Positions 1-9,116 of a DNA stretch of 64,000 bases are shown here, in pieces (positions within the stretch are counted from its first letter, which is position 1; each line of letters begins with the position of its first letter). The translations under genes were made by a program, and so were the position numbers. Below the pieces are notes generated by a model. It did no database searches. It worked only from the letters and a program-made list of their open reading frames with translations, and had not been told where the DNA came from. Source of the stretch: Clostridia bacterium (lineage in GTDB: Bacteria > Bacillota > Clostridia > UMGS1810); assembly GCA_017416845.1 (NCBI GenBank), contig JAFQBA010000017.1, positions 1 to 64,000 of the forward strand, written 5' to 3'.

Positions 1-12
1 CATATAATTGAA

Positions 13-40
13 GAAAAACATCTTGAAACAGATGTTTTTC
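13..40. terminator. Hairpin downstream of the metallo-hydrolase gene
   Basis: An 11-bp inverted repeat (13-23 with 30-40) with a six-base loop lies about 105 bases past the stop codon of the minus-strand metallo-hydrolase gene. The A/T run is inside the stem rather than after it, so it is only a possible terminator. The first 146 bases hold no other recognisable feature. Confidence 0.35.
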
Positions 41-146
41 AACATTTGTAGTAAAATCATATGATTTATAGGCTAATTAATACTCTGTATTGCTTATTAT
101 TTCTGCCTTTTTGCGGTCTGGAGTTTTTTTACATTCCCTTTTTTAT

Positions 147-941
147 TTATAACATACCATCTTCCATTGTCTTTCTGACAGATGCAATTACTCCGCATCC
201 CACAGTGGGAAGCTTTTGGGAAGAATTAAATATTTCTCTTATTGTCTCATCATCGCAACCGGAATGTTGTCTGATGAGTTCGGCAATCATTTTAAGAGGT
301 TCAATGCAGGCATCAAGTGCTTTTGATATTGCTTCTTTTCCGGTGTATTTCCAACCATACGGATGATAGTCATGAGCGGTACAAACAGTTTCCACATCTA
401 AAGCACGCAATCTTTCGATGGCTTTAAGATGCTCCGGCACAAGACCAATGTTTGCCATCCAATCTCCCGAACCAAATATTCCGTAAAGCTGAAGGCTGTC
501 ACCTGTTATCATGAGATTTGAACGCATATCAAGAATTGCAGCACTGTCGGCTGTGTGACCCGGAATTGCAACAACCTTGCACACATCAAGAAACACATCA
601 CCATCTTGGGGACAGATGAGTTTGCAGTTTTCGTATTGAGCCGCAATGTTTTCGCTCCGACTTAATATGGTTATATCTGGCAAAAGTTCAACCAAATGAG
701 CAAGAGCGCCTGCGTGATCGGCATGAGCATGAGAAATAAAAACATATTTCAGTTCACTTTTTTCAACACCTGCCTCATCAAGCAGAGGAATTATGTATTC
801 TTCCACATCGCTATCGTAGCTTGCGGCATCAAAAAGCATTGCACCTTTGTCTGTTTTTATGAGATATATTGTAGTGAAAATATCTTTATAAACACAAGTT
901 TGGCGAAAAATATTTTCGGTTATTTTTAATATCTTATTCAA
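147..941 (-). CDS. MBL-fold metallo-hydrolase
   Basis: Probable metal-dependent hydrolase of the metallo-beta-lactamase fold, 264 residues. The diagnostic HAHADHAG motif sits near residue 73, followed by the later ligands in PGHT, TGDS and AHDYH, so the dinuclear metal site looks complete. A TTG start is chosen because it has AGGGGG nine bases upstream; no ATG in frame has a better site. It overlaps the end of the yqeG gene by eight bases, which implies translational coupling. Substrate is unknown; glyoxalase II-like or other thioester/ester hydrolysis is possible. Confidence 0.85.
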   Translation of the reverse strand: MNKILKITENIFRQTCVYKDIFTTIYLIKTDKGAMLFDAASYDSDVEEYIIPLLDEAGVEKSELKYVFISHAHADHAGALAHLVELLPDITILSRSENIAAQYENCKLICPQDGDVFLDVCKVVAIPGHTADSAAILDMRSNLMITGDSLQLYGIFGSGDWMANIGLVPEHLKAIERLRALDVETVCTAHDYHPYGWKYTGKEAISKALDACIEPLKMIAELIRQHSGCDDETIREIFNSSQKLPTVGCGVIASVRKTMEDGML

Positions 942-1461
942 CTACTCCATCCCCCTTATACTCTTTGAGTTTGTGTTCATTTTTTTCAAGGATTCTTTTT
1001 TCAAATTTTCTTTTGAACGATACAAAACTTGTTTCATCTTCGCCAACAGCAGTTACAAGAACCGACAAAAATTTCATTCGGTTAGCTCCCCACATATCGG
1101 TAAAAAGCTGATCTCCCACAAGTGCTGTCTCACTTTTTTGAACGCCCATCTCATTTATAACTTTTTTGAGATATTTTTTTCGGGGTTTAAGGGCTTTACC
1201 GTAATAGGGAACGCCGAGATCTTTGCAAAAAGAGTCCACTCTTTCCACCGTGTTATTAGAAACAACAGAAAATTTTATTCCCCATTTGTTTAACAGTTCA
1301 AAATAATCGAAAACATCCTTAGGGGGAGTTGGTTCGGTGTGTGCAACCAAAGTATTGTCTATATCAAATATAACTGCTTTAATGCCACGGTCTTTATAGA
1401 ATTTTTCGTCCAGAATATGAACATTTTTTACAGTAATATCCGGCAAAAGTTTATTTTGCAT
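934..1461 (-). CDS. yqeG: YqeG-family HAD phosphatase
   Basis: Small HAD-superfamily (class IIIA) phosphatase of 175 residues, the usual YqeG length. HAD motif I is FDIDNTLV near residue 33, motif II is the Ser in VVSNN, and motif IV is GDQLFTDMWGAN. In Firmicutes this family is often next to shikimate or ribosome-assembly genes; here it is coupled to an MBL hydrolase. The ATG at 1461 is preferred over an upstream in-frame ATG because AAGGAG lies eight bases before it. Physiological substrate is not established. Confidence 0.88.
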   Translation of the reverse strand: MQNKLLPDITVKNVHILDEKFYKDRGIKAVIFDIDNTLVAHTEPTPPKDVFDYFELLNKWGIKFSVVSNNTVERVDSFCKDLGVPYYGKALKPRKKYLKKVINEMGVQKSETALVGDQLFTDMWGANRMKFLSVLVTAVGEDETSFVSFKRKFEKRILEKNEHKLKEYKGDGVVE

Positions 1462-1513
1462 TTGTCTTTCTCCTTGCGAACACAATATTCATCGTAATGT
1501 TACAACTTAATAA

Positions 1514-2650
1514 TCATTGAATTTCCGCCCCGCCCCATTCAACCACTGTAAAGCCTGTGCGTTCAACCGCTTCAAAAATTTGAGGTTCTATTTCAATAGC
1601 CTCATCAATAGCCTTCCAAGCCATAAAAACTCTCAATACGGAATCGGGGTTTGGAGTTATATCCAGTTTTGCTCTGTCTGTGTAAGATTTGCCTTGGAAT
1701 GAAATCAAATTGTATTCATTATTTTCCATTTTTGGCAACCAATATATAATAAATTCGTTTGCTTCTCTTGCAGTTAAGCCCTGCTTTGAGAGTACATCTT
1801 CAAGAAATTCTGCGGTTTCACTTCCTTTAACCACGAACCCTTTTGACATGTCATATCCTTTTTTATTTATTCCTTCCCAGAAAAGTGCATAATACTCTTT
1901 GGATGTTTCGGAGTCAACAAGTGTTCCGTCAGGATATGCAGTCACATTCCATCCGTCATTATATTCAGGGTAAGTGGTGGTAAGTTCTCCATCATAATCA
2001 AGCTTTACATTGACCTCAGTTTTATCAACGGGATAAAGATAAATAATTGGTTTTGCTTCAGGAGCATCAATACCCGAATCGTCACAATTATCACTCTCGT
2101 CATTAGATGCTCCAAATTCAAATACCTGCTCATCATCGAAAACATTCAGATCCGGTTTTATACTTCCGGTATTTGCATTGGGGAACAGCAAATGTGAATT
2201 AAACAAATTATCTAAAAATTTTCTTTCGGAGATAATTACAGTTTGCGAATCCGCATCCCAAGAAACACTGCAATCAAACGCCTCAGCAACAAATCTCGCA
2301 GGAACCAGAGTTCTGTTATCAACAATTACGGGAGCAACGTCAATTTCCATCTCCGTTGCATTAATATACATTTTTTTAAGTCCAATTGTTGCAGATACAG
2401 TAGTGTTATCCTTTGATGCATAAACCGTTTGAGTATCAGGATTCCATGAAACTGTTGCTCCTAAAGCTTCAAAAATTGTTCTAAGGGGCACCATGGTTCT
2501 ACCGTCTATAATCTGTGGAGATACATCAAATTCCAACAAATTTCCATTTAATGAGACTTTGATTTCATCATTTGCAAATGCGACTGTTGATGCCATTAGT
2601 GATATCATCAATAAAGTGGCAATAAGAAATCCAACAATTTTTTTCATCAT
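1514..2650 (-). CDS. Secreted stalk-domain protein with C-terminal IYLYP domain
   Basis: Exported cell-surface protein of 378 residues. An N-terminal hydrophobic signal segment (about residues 2-26) is followed by two copper-amine-oxidase N-terminal-like ('stalk') repeats, recognisable by DGRTMVPLRTIFEALGA and DNRTLVPARFVAEAF. A low-complexity acidic linker follows, then a C-terminal domain opening with KPIIYLYP and ending in VVEWGGAE. That C-terminal domain recurs in secreted proteins of many bacteria, but I know no established function. Start chosen at the ATG nine bases after AAGG. The stalk repeats suggest cell-envelope anchoring or peptidoglycan association. Confidence 0.8.
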   Translation of the reverse strand: MMKKIVGFLIATLLMISLMASTVAFANDEIKVSLNGNLLEFDVSPQIIDGRTMVPLRTIFEALGATVSWNPDTQTVYASKDNTTVSATIGLKKMYINATEMEIDVAPVIVDNRTLVPARFVAEAFDCSVSWDADSQTVIISERKFLDNLFNSHLLFPNANTGSIKPDLNVFDDEQVFEFGASNDESDNCDDSGIDAPEAKPIIYLYPVDKTEVNVKLDYDGELTTTYPEYNDGWNVTAYPDGTLVDSETSKEYYALFWEGINKKGYDMSKGFVVKGSETAEFLEDVLSKQGLTAREANEFIIYWLPKMENNEYNLISFQGKSYTDRAKLDITPNPDSVLRVFMAWKAIDEAIEIEPQIFEAVERTGFTVVEWGGAEIQ

Positions 2651-2755
2651 ATAATCCATCCTTATTAAAAAATTTTTTACACATGTAATTAGGTCAATGG
2701 GCAATAATTAATAGTTCTGCCAACACGAATACATAATTACACAATCACTTATTAC

Positions 2756-2780
2756 AAAAAAGGCGACCTTGCCGGTCGCC
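2756..2780 (-). terminator. Intrinsic terminator of rpsU
   Basis: A 7-bp GC-rich stem (GGCGACC with GGTCGCC) is followed on the minus strand by six Ts. It lies about 130 bases past the rpsU stop codon. Confidence 0.85.
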
Positions 2781-2911
2781 TGATTTGATTAAGTTTTATT
2801 GCATTTTATCTAACCGTTACTAAGATAATTGGGAAGGCAAATTTTGCCATTGTGTGTTAAATAAAGTTTAACATTGTACTATTTTGAATAGTAATTAAAA
2901 ATTTGTATAAA

Positions 2912-3088
2912 TTATTTGTATGAACGCTTTCTTGCTGCTTCGGATTTCTTTTTACGTCTTACGCTGGGTTTTTCATAGTGTTCTCTTTTTCTGATTTCGG
3001 ACAAAACTCCTGCTTTCTGACAAGATCTCTTGAATCTGCGAAGTGCGCTGTCTAAAGACTCATTATCTTTTAATCTGATTTCTGCCAT
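2912..3088 (-). CDS. rpsU: 30S ribosomal protein bS21
   Basis: Small-subunit ribosomal protein bS21, 58 residues, short and strongly basic. The translation begins [19 protein letters not shown], contains KREHYEKPS, and ends in a Lys/Arg-rich tail ([15 protein letters not shown]), all typical of the family. A perfect GGAGG-type site precedes the ATG, and a consensus promoter lies at 3162-3190. It stands as its own transcription unit between a promoter and a strong terminator. Confidence 0.97.
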   Translation of the reverse strand: MAEIRLKDNESLDSALRRFKRSCQKAGVLSEIRKREHYEKPSVRRKKKSEAARKRSYK

Positions 3089-3161
3089 TTAAGTTCCCTC
3101 CCTCCGTTACTGCTGTCATGTTAGAAACACATAACGGGTTTAGACAAAATTACACTGTAAT

Positions 3162-3190
3162 ATTATACACACAAAGTGCCTGCTTGTCAA
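3162..3190 (-). promoter_or_regulatory. Sigma-A promoter of rpsU
   Basis: Minus-strand TTGACA (3185-3190), 17-base spacer, TATAAT (3162-3167): a perfect consensus promoter about 75 bases upstream of the rpsU start. Confidence 0.88.
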
Positions 3191-3225
3191 GCATTATTTT
3201 TAATATTTCATAATTTGTTCAAAAA

Positions 3226-3570
3226 TCAACCCGGAGGCCAACCAATGTTTCTGCCTGCAAGCACATGAAAATGAAGGTGTCCGACGGTCTGACCACCGTC
3301 TTTTCCGCAGTTATTAACAATTCGATAGCCATCATCGGCAAAGCCCATTTCCTTTGCAAGTTTGGCTACAACCATGAAAACATGACCCGGAATATCGGCA
3401 TTTTCTTCGGTTATTTCAAGAGCTGATGCAATATGCTCCTTTGGAACAACCAAAAAATGCACCGGTGCCTGAGGGTCGATGTCGTTAAAGGCATAAACCT
3501 TTTCATCTTCATATACTTTTGACGAAGGAATTTCGCCGTTTATGATTTTACAAAATAAGCAATCTGTCAC
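3226..3570 (-). CDS. HIT-family nucleotide hydrolase/transferase
   Basis: Histidine-triad protein of 114 residues, the usual length for HinT-type purine nucleoside phosphoramidases. It shows the N-terminal CLFCKIINGEIPS zinc/nucleotide-binding stretch and the catalytic triad motif HLHFHVLAG near residue 99. It starts at GTG, eight bases after AGGAGG, and follows alaS by 17 bases, so the two are probably co-transcribed. Linkage to an aminoacyl-tRNA synthetase is interesting because HinT enzymes can hydrolyse aminoacyl-adenylates, but that connection is inference. Confidence 0.93.
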   Translation of the reverse strand: MTDCLFCKIINGEIPSSKVYEDEKVYAFNDIDPQAPVHFLVVPKEHIASALEITEENADIPGHVFMVVAKLAKEMGFADDGYRIVNNCGKDGGQTVGHLHFHVLAGRNIGWPPG

Positions 3571-3587
3571 AGAAAAAACCTCCTGTC

Positions 3588-6233
3588 TTATTTTATCTGC
3601 TCTTTAAGAACTTCAAGAGCCTGATCGAGAGCTGCCTGAATGCCCGATGCATCACTGCCGCCTGCCTGAGCACTGTCGGGCTTACCGCCGCCGGATCCGC
3701 CAATGTTTCCTGCAATTGCCTTTACGAGCATGCCGCAATGTGCGCCATTGGCAACAGCCGCCTTGTCTGCCGCAGTAACAAGCATTACCTTGCCGCCGAA
3801 TTCGGTCGCAAGAACACAGACAACATTTTCAAACTCATCTCTGAATGCATCATTCATCTTTCTTACGGTGTTAACATCGGCACCTTTGAGAGCACCTCTT
3901 AAAACCTTTACGCCGTTAATTTCAACTGCTGATTTTTTGATGTCATCTGCACCGCCGGATGCAAGCTTAGATTTCATCGATTCGATTTCTTTTTGCATAT
4001 TTTTAACTTCAGCCTGAAGAGAAGCAAGCTTTGTGAGGATGTCTGCAGGGTTGGATTTGAGAGCCTGAGCAACCTTTGCAATGGTTTCTTCTTTTTCGTT
4101 GTATGCCGAGAGAACATTGAGACCCGTGATGGCTTCGATTCTTCTCACGCCTGCAGCCGCCGATGTTTCGGATACAATTTTAACCATGCCGATTTTTGAT
4201 GTGTTGGAAACATGTGTTCCGCCACAAAGTTCAACACTGAAATCGCCCATTTTAACAACACGGACAACATCGCCGTATTTTTCTCCAAAGAGAGCCATTG
4301 CACCGAGTTTTCTTGCTTCATCTATGGGCATTTCTTTGCAGTCTACACAAAGAGCATTAAACACCTGTTCGTTTACGATGCTTTCAACCTCGGCAATTTG
4401 TTCTTTGGTGAGTGCTTCAAAGTGAGAAAAGTCAAAACGAAGTCTTTCGGCATCTACATATGAACCTGCCTGTTGAACATGGTCACCAAGAACAGTTTTA
4501 AGCGCTTTCTGGAGAAGGTGTGTTGCGGAGTGGTTTCTTTCGATTGCCGCTCTGCGTGAAGTGCAAACTGTGCACTCAGCCTCTTCGCCAACAGACACTA
4601 TGCCCGATTCAACTGTGCAGATGTGCATAATCTGATTGCCTGCAAGCTTTTTGGTGTCGGTAACCTTGAGGGTTGCACCTTGAGTTTTAATTGTACCCTT
4701 GTCACCAACCTGACCGCCGCCTTCGCCATAGAAAGGTGTTTTGTCAAGAAGAATAATCACGCTGCCATTGTCGGCAGATGCCATGTCACGGAAATCTCCG
4801 TCATAGCCGATTGCCTTTACCGTGCATTTTGCGTTTGTATTTTCATAGCCGATGAATTCTGCTTTTTCAAAATCGGTGATTTTCTTTTTAAATTCATCCT
4901 TTTCCCAGGCAGCATCATCCATTTCGCCTCTGCCGCTTCTTGCTTTTTCTCTCTGTGCCTGCATGCATTCTTCATATTCTTCAACATTAACATTCATGCA
5001 TTTTTCTTCAAGAATTTCAAGTGTAAGATCAAGCGGGAAACCAAATGTATCATAAAGCTTGAAGGCTTTTTCGCCGGAAAGCTGAACTTCATCATTTTTT
5101 TGGAGTTCTTCGATGTAGGTGTTGAGAATGGAGAGACCGTCGTTGATTGTTTCGTTGAAACGTGCTTCTTCAAGCTCAATAACCTTTTTAATGTAGGCTT
5201 TCTTTTCAACAAGCTCGGGATATGCATTTTTGTTTTCTTCGATAACTGTGTCACACACTTTGTAGAGGAAGGGCTCGTCCATGCCGAGAAGCTTTCCGTG
5301 GCGTGCCGCATGACGAAGAAGACGTCTGAGAACGTAGCCTCTGCCTTCGTTGCTGATCTGAACACCGTCACCAATCATGAATGTGGTGGAACGGATGTGG
5401 TCGGTGATAACACGGAGAGAAACATCGTTCTTTTCGTTGTCACCGTATTTTGCACCGGTGATTTCGCTGATTTTCATCATTATGTTGCGAACAGTATCAA
5501 CCTCAAAGAGGTTATTTACGCCCTGCATGATGCAGGCAATTCTTTCGAGACCCATGCCGGTGTCGATGTTGGGATGAGCAAGACGGTTATAGTTGCCGGC
5601 ATCGTCTTTATCGAACTGTGTAAATACGAGATTCCAGAATTCCACATAACGGTCACATTCACAGCCAACTTTGCAATCCGGGGAACCGCATCCGTGTTCC
5701 GGTCCACGGTCATAATAAAGCTCGGAGCAGGGACCGCAAGGACCTGTACCGATTTCCCAGAAGTTGTCTTCTTTGCCCATTCTCACAATATGGTCGGGAT
5801 TTACTCCAACTTCATTTACCCAAATGTCTTTTGCTTCATCGTCCTCTTCATATATGGTAATCCAGAGTTTATCCTCGGGGAGTTCGAGCACTTTTGTTAC
5901 AAACTCCCATGCCCAGGCTGTTGCTTCGTGTTTAAAATAGTCACCAAAAGAGAAGTTACCAAGCATTTCGAAATATGTTCCGTGACGGGCTGTTTTACCA
6001 ACTCTTTCGATGTCGGGTGTTCTGATACACTTCTGACAGGTGGTAACTCTTTTTCTTGGGGGTTCAAGTTCGCCTTTGAAATAGGGTTTGAGCGGAGCCA
6101 TACCTGCATTTATGAGGAGAAGGCTCTTGTCATTTTCGGGAACAAGTGAAAAGCTGGGAAGTCTCAGATGTCCCTTGCTCTCGAAAAAGGACAGATATTT
6201 TTCTCTGATTTCATTCAGTCCTAATTTCTGCAT
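3588..6233 (-). CDS. alaS: Alanyl-tRNA synthetase
   Basis: Charges tRNA-Ala in the cytoplasm. The 881-residue length matches bacterial AlaRS. The N-terminal class II catalytic core has FFESKGH and the GPCGPCSE region; the central editing domain carries the zinc/editing motif HSATHLL and a distal CGGTH; the C-terminal DHHA1 domain contains the Gly-rich GGSGGGKPDSAQAGG. The ATG at 6233 has AAGGAG upstream and begins MQKLGLNEIR; a longer in-frame reading from 6275 lacks family similarity. A TTGACA promoter lies at 6298-6327. No T-box leader is visible upstream. Confidence 0.98.
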   Translation of the reverse strand: MQKLGLNEIREKYLSFFESKGHLRLPSFSLVPENDKSLLLINAGMAPLKPYFKGELEPPRKRVTTCQKCIRTPDIERVGKTARHGTYFEMLGNFSFGDYFKHEATAWAWEFVTKVLELPEDKLWITIYEEDDEAKDIWVNEVGVNPDHIVRMGKEDNFWEIGTGPCGPCSELYYDRGPEHGCGSPDCKVGCECDRYVEFWNLVFTQFDKDDAGNYNRLAHPNIDTGMGLERIACIMQGVNNLFEVDTVRNIMMKISEITGAKYGDNEKNDVSLRVITDHIRSTTFMIGDGVQISNEGRGYVLRRLLRHAARHGKLLGMDEPFLYKVCDTVIEENKNAYPELVEKKAYIKKVIELEEARFNETINDGLSILNTYIEELQKNDEVQLSGEKAFKLYDTFGFPLDLTLEILEEKCMNVNVEEYEECMQAQREKARSGRGEMDDAAWEKDEFKKKITDFEKAEFIGYENTNAKCTVKAIGYDGDFRDMASADNGSVIILLDKTPFYGEGGGQVGDKGTIKTQGATLKVTDTKKLAGNQIMHICTVESGIVSVGEEAECTVCTSRRAAIERNHSATHLLQKALKTVLGDHVQQAGSYVDAERLRFDFSHFEALTKEQIAEVESIVNEQVFNALCVDCKEMPIDEARKLGAMALFGEKYGDVVRVVKMGDFSVELCGGTHVSNTSKIGMVKIVSETSAAAGVRRIEAITGLNVLSAYNEKEETIAKVAQALKSNPADILTKLASLQAEVKNMQKEIESMKSKLASGGADDIKKSAVEINGVKVLRGALKGADVNTVRKMNDAFRDEFENVVCVLATEFGGKVMLVTAADKAAVANGAHCGMLVKAIAGNIGGSGGGKPDSAQAGGSDASGIQAALDQALEVLKEQIK

Positions 6234-6297
6234 TTTTATCGTCTCCTTAATATTCATATATACATAAATATCCATTATAAATAACTATACATCATAT

Positions 6298-6327
6298 ATA
6301 ATACAACAAAAGCAATGGCTATGTCAA
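6298..6327 (-). promoter_or_regulatory. Promoter of alaS-HIT operon
   Basis: Minus-strand TTGACA (6322-6327), 18-base spacer, TATTAT (6298-6303), about 65 bases before the alaS start. Confidence 0.75.
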
Positions 6328-6424
6328 TATAAACACGCTAAAAATCGTTTGATTAGAACAAAAAAATATAACAGGGCATAGAAAAAACAGTTGATTTAGC
6401 TGTCAGAAAGGTTTTGGAGCTTTT

Positions 6425-6612
6425 TAATTTGGGGTTTGTCGAGCTGTTTAACACATGGACATCGTAGGGCGTGACGACCTCGGCACGCCGAATCAAACAG
6501 AACAACAAATTAGAGTTTGTCGAGGAGATGGAATCGGGCTGATGTGTGAGGCTTCCCCTTGGTGGGGAAGGCTCACGCCCTTGTGTTAAACAACTCGATA
6601 AATTTCAATTTG
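6425..6612. repeat. MITE-like inverted-repeat element, copy 1
   Basis: Non-coding element bounded by imperfect terminal inverted repeats. The left end reads GGGGTTTGTCGAGCTGTTTA; the right end is its complement variant (TGTGTTAAACAACTCGATAA). Inside are a GC-rich block (ATCGTAGGGCGTGACGAC) and a second internal terminus-like segment (AGAGTTTGTCGAGGAG), so this copy looks composite or nested. The same termini occur at 10430-10716 and 35640-35866. No ORF of interest. The element fills most of the 445-base gap between the alaS promoter and the oxidoreductase gene. Confidence 0.75.
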
Positions 6613-6679
6613 AAGCCCTATATCGTATGCAAAAAGAGACCAACCGCATTGAGTTAGTCTCTTTTCAATATAAATACAA

Positions 6680-7729
6680 TTATTTAATTTCAATAAATGC
6701 TTTTGTTTCGCATGATTTGTATGCAGCTTCAACAACTTTCTGATCGAAGATTGCACTGTCAATTGTAACAGGAACTTCTGTATCGTTGATGATAGCATCG
6801 CCAAACTGTTCAACTTCTTTGGTGTACATGTTGCCGAGAGGTGTTCCTTCAAGAGAAAGGGGAACGATTTCGTTTCTTTCCTGATTTGCATCATATTCGA
6901 GAGAATCGTCGCTCATGAGGATTGTAACATCACCAACTTCAGCCTGTGCAAGAGTGCCGGAGGTAACAATTGAACCTTTGGTTCCGTAGATTTCGAGTTT
7001 TGCAACGGAAGCAGCATCGGGAATGTTGAAGTTTGAATCAACAAATGCTGTTGCACCGTTGTCCATTTTCATGATAACTGCGGAAGAGTCGTCAACTTCA
7101 TAGTTGAAGGTCTGAGTCTGATTGAAAGCAACAACTTCTTTTGTCTTGAGACCTGAGAGATAGTGGAGAAGGTCGATAACATGAATACCCATATCAACGA
7201 GAGCACCACCGCCGGAGAGAGCTTTCTTCTGTCTCCAAGCGCCTTCAATGTCGGGATACCAGCATGTAAACTGACCGCGCATCGAAACGATGTCACCGAT
7301 TTTGCCTTCTGCAATGATTTCTTTGATTCTCTGGTGATAGCCATGGAATCTCATGAGGAAACCAATGCTGATTTTAACGCCGTTTTCGATGCAGGCTTTT
7401 TTGATTTCTTCTGCATCTTCAACTGTGAGAGCAACAGGTTTTTCGAGAAGGATGTGCTTTTTGGCTTTTGCTGCTGCTATAGCCTGTTCTTTGTGGAAGA
7501 ATACGGGAGATGCAATGTAAACTGCTTCAATTTCATCCTGAGCAAGAATTGCTTCATAGTTATCAAAAGCATACTGTGCATTGTATTTTTCTTTTACGGC
7601 ATTTGCAACTTCGAGGTTTGCGTCCATAACGGAAACAAGCTCAACATTGTTTGCAAGCATCATGCCGGGAATGGTTCTTCTGTCTGCGATACCGCCGCAT
7701 CCGATAACGCCCCATTTAATTTTTTTCAT
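6680..7729 (-). CDS. Gfo/Idh/MocA-family oxidoreductase
   Basis: NAD(P)-dependent sugar or cyclitol dehydrogenase, 349 residues. The N-terminal Rossmann fold shows GVIGCGGIADRRTIPGM, and the family signature EKPVALT occurs near residue 96. The C-terminal substrate domain contains a Gly-rich strand and the conserved GGGALVDMGIHVIDLLHYL helix. It is the last gene of a ROK regulator - aminotransferase - oxidoreductase operon. Pairing with a DegT aminotransferase suggests oxidation of a sugar hydroxyl to a keto group that is aminated next, or the reverse; the exact sugar cannot be read. Confidence 0.9.
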   Translation of the reverse strand: MKKIKWGVIGCGGIADRRTIPGMMLANNVELVSVMDANLEVANAVKEKYNAQYAFDNYEAILAQDEIEAVYIASPVFFHKEQAIAAAKAKKHILLEKPVALTVEDAEEIKKACIENGVKISIGFLMRFHGYHQRIKEIIAEGKIGDIVSMRGQFTCWYPDIEGAWRQKKALSGGGALVDMGIHVIDLLHYLSGLKTKEVVAFNQTQTFNYEVDDSSAVIMKMDNGATAFVDSNFNIPDAASVAKLEIYGTKGSIVTSGTLAQAEVGDVTILMSDDSLEYDANQERNEIVPLSLEGTPLGNMYTKEVEQFGDAIINDTEVPVTIDSAIFDQKVVEAAYKSCETKAFIEIK

Positions 7730-7805
7730 GGTTTTAATCTCCTTAAAATAGATTTAATTTTTAAAACAGGCGGCGGAATATTCCGCCGCCCGATTTAAGT
7801 ACAAA

Positions 7806-9077
7806 TTATTTTGTGTGTTTAGCAAGGATTGCTTTGAAGCCTTCGATACATCTGTTGATGTGAACTTCTTCCCATGAGGGATGGAGGAAGAGACATACTG
7901 TCTGAGCTCTGAGAGCGTTAGCGTTCTTGCAGAATACTTTGCTGTAATCAACAGCATCAGCGTCAGCATATTCTTTTGATTCGAAGGGGAACTTAGCAGA
8001 ACCGAAACCGCCGTGTTCTCTGTAAGCTTTTTCTTCATAAGCTTCAGGCCACTGGATACCATAGCAGGGGATACCGGAAGCACCGAGTTCTTTTACAATT
8101 GTGGGAGCATCGCAGTCAAGAACATCGAGATCCACGAGCATGGGATACCACCAGTAGGAGTTCTTTCTTTCTTCTGTGTTAACAGGGAGCTTTTTGATGC
8201 CTTTGAAGCCTGTGAAAGCTTCATCATACATCTTAGCATATTTAAGACGACGAGCAAGGTTCCAGTTGTCGAATCTCTTAAGTTCGTTGAGACCGATGAT
8301 GGACTGCATTTCTGTCATACGATAGTTGAAACCAACTCTTCTGTGGATGTAAGGAAGTTTTTCTTCAAGAGCGAGCATGCTCATTCTTGTTTTTACATCA
8401 TAACCGTGGTCTCTGAAGGAACGGCATTCCCAGCCAACTTCTTCGTTGTTGGTAACAACCATACCACCTTCACCACCTGTTGTGAAGTGTTTACTCTGGC
8501 AGAATGAGAAGCAGCCAACGTCACCGATGAGGCCTGCTTTTGTGCCTTTGTATTCACCGCCGAAGCACTGTGCACAGTCTTCAACAACTTTGAGGTTGTG
8601 TTTTTTAGCGATTTCAAGGATGGGGCCCATATCAGCAACACCACCATAGAGGTGAACTACGATGATAGCTTTTGTTCTGGGTGTGATAAGAGCTTCGATG
8701 CAATTGGGATCGAGAGTGTGATCGTCTGTTACATCACCGAATACGGGGATAGCACCTGCCTGTACAACTGAGAAGGAAGATGCGATGAAGGAGTAGGAGG
8801 GAACGATAACTTCGTCTCCGGGTCCAATGTTGAGAGCTGCGAGAGCGATGTGGAGTGCAGCTGTTCCGTTTGTGCAGGAGATAGCCATTTTAGCACCAAT
8901 CCATTTTGCCCAAGCTTCTTCAAATTCCATACCTTTGGGGCCGGTCCAGTAGTTTACTTTACCGTTTTTGATGGGTTCAAGAACGTCTTCGAGTGTTTCG
9001 GGAGCGAACTGAGGCCACATCGGGAAGCCGAGTTCTTCAACGCCGGCACCATTCATTACGATTTCTTTTTCTGCCAT
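7806..9077 (-). CDS. DegT/DnrJ/EryC1/StrS-family aminotransferase
   Basis: PLP-dependent sugar aminotransferase of 423 residues. The fold-type I features are visible: CTNGTAALHIAL near residue 55, VEDCAQCFGG with the PLP-contacting Asp, and the Schiff-base Lys in FCQSKHFTTGGEGG. The family converts keto-sugars to amino-sugars, usually nucleotide-linked, using glutamate or glutamine. It starts at ATG with AGGATG upstream and lies between the ROK regulator and the Gfo/Idh dehydrogenase on one transcript. A DegT plus Gfo/Idh pair resembles the logic of kanosamine synthesis, which is only one possibility. Confidence 0.92.
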   Translation of the reverse strand: MAEKEIVMNGAGVEELGFPMWPQFAPETLEDVLEPIKNGKVNYWTGPKGMEFEEAWAKWIGAKMAISCTNGTAALHIALAALNIGPGDEVIVPSYSFIASSFSVVQAGAIPVFGDVTDDHTLDPNCIEALITPRTKAIIVVHLYGGVADMGPILEIAKKHNLKVVEDCAQCFGGEYKGTKAGLIGDVGCFSFCQSKHFTTGGEGGMVVTNNEEVGWECRSFRDHGYDVKTRMSMLALEEKLPYIHRRVGFNYRMTEMQSIIGLNELKRFDNWNLARRLKYAKMYDEAFTGFKGIKKLPVNTEERKNSYWWYPMLVDLDVLDCDAPTIVKELGASGIPCYGIQWPEAYEEKAYREHGGFGSAKFPFESKEYADADAVDYSKVFCKNANALRAQTVCLFLHPSWEEVHINRCIEGFKAILAKHTK

Positions 9078-9116
9078 GATTAAATCATCCTTTCATAATA
9101 TATAAATTTTAAATTT

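Noticed and set aside
4623-6149. Long plus-strand open frame (508 codons) opposite alaS
   Set aside because: It is a shadow of the alaS gene on the other strand: no ribosome site, Phe/Cys-rich composition, no family resemblance.
6234-6424. T-box or riboswitch leader for alaS
   Set aside because: Only a promoter and a short AU-rich leader are present; no T-box motif or specifier stem.
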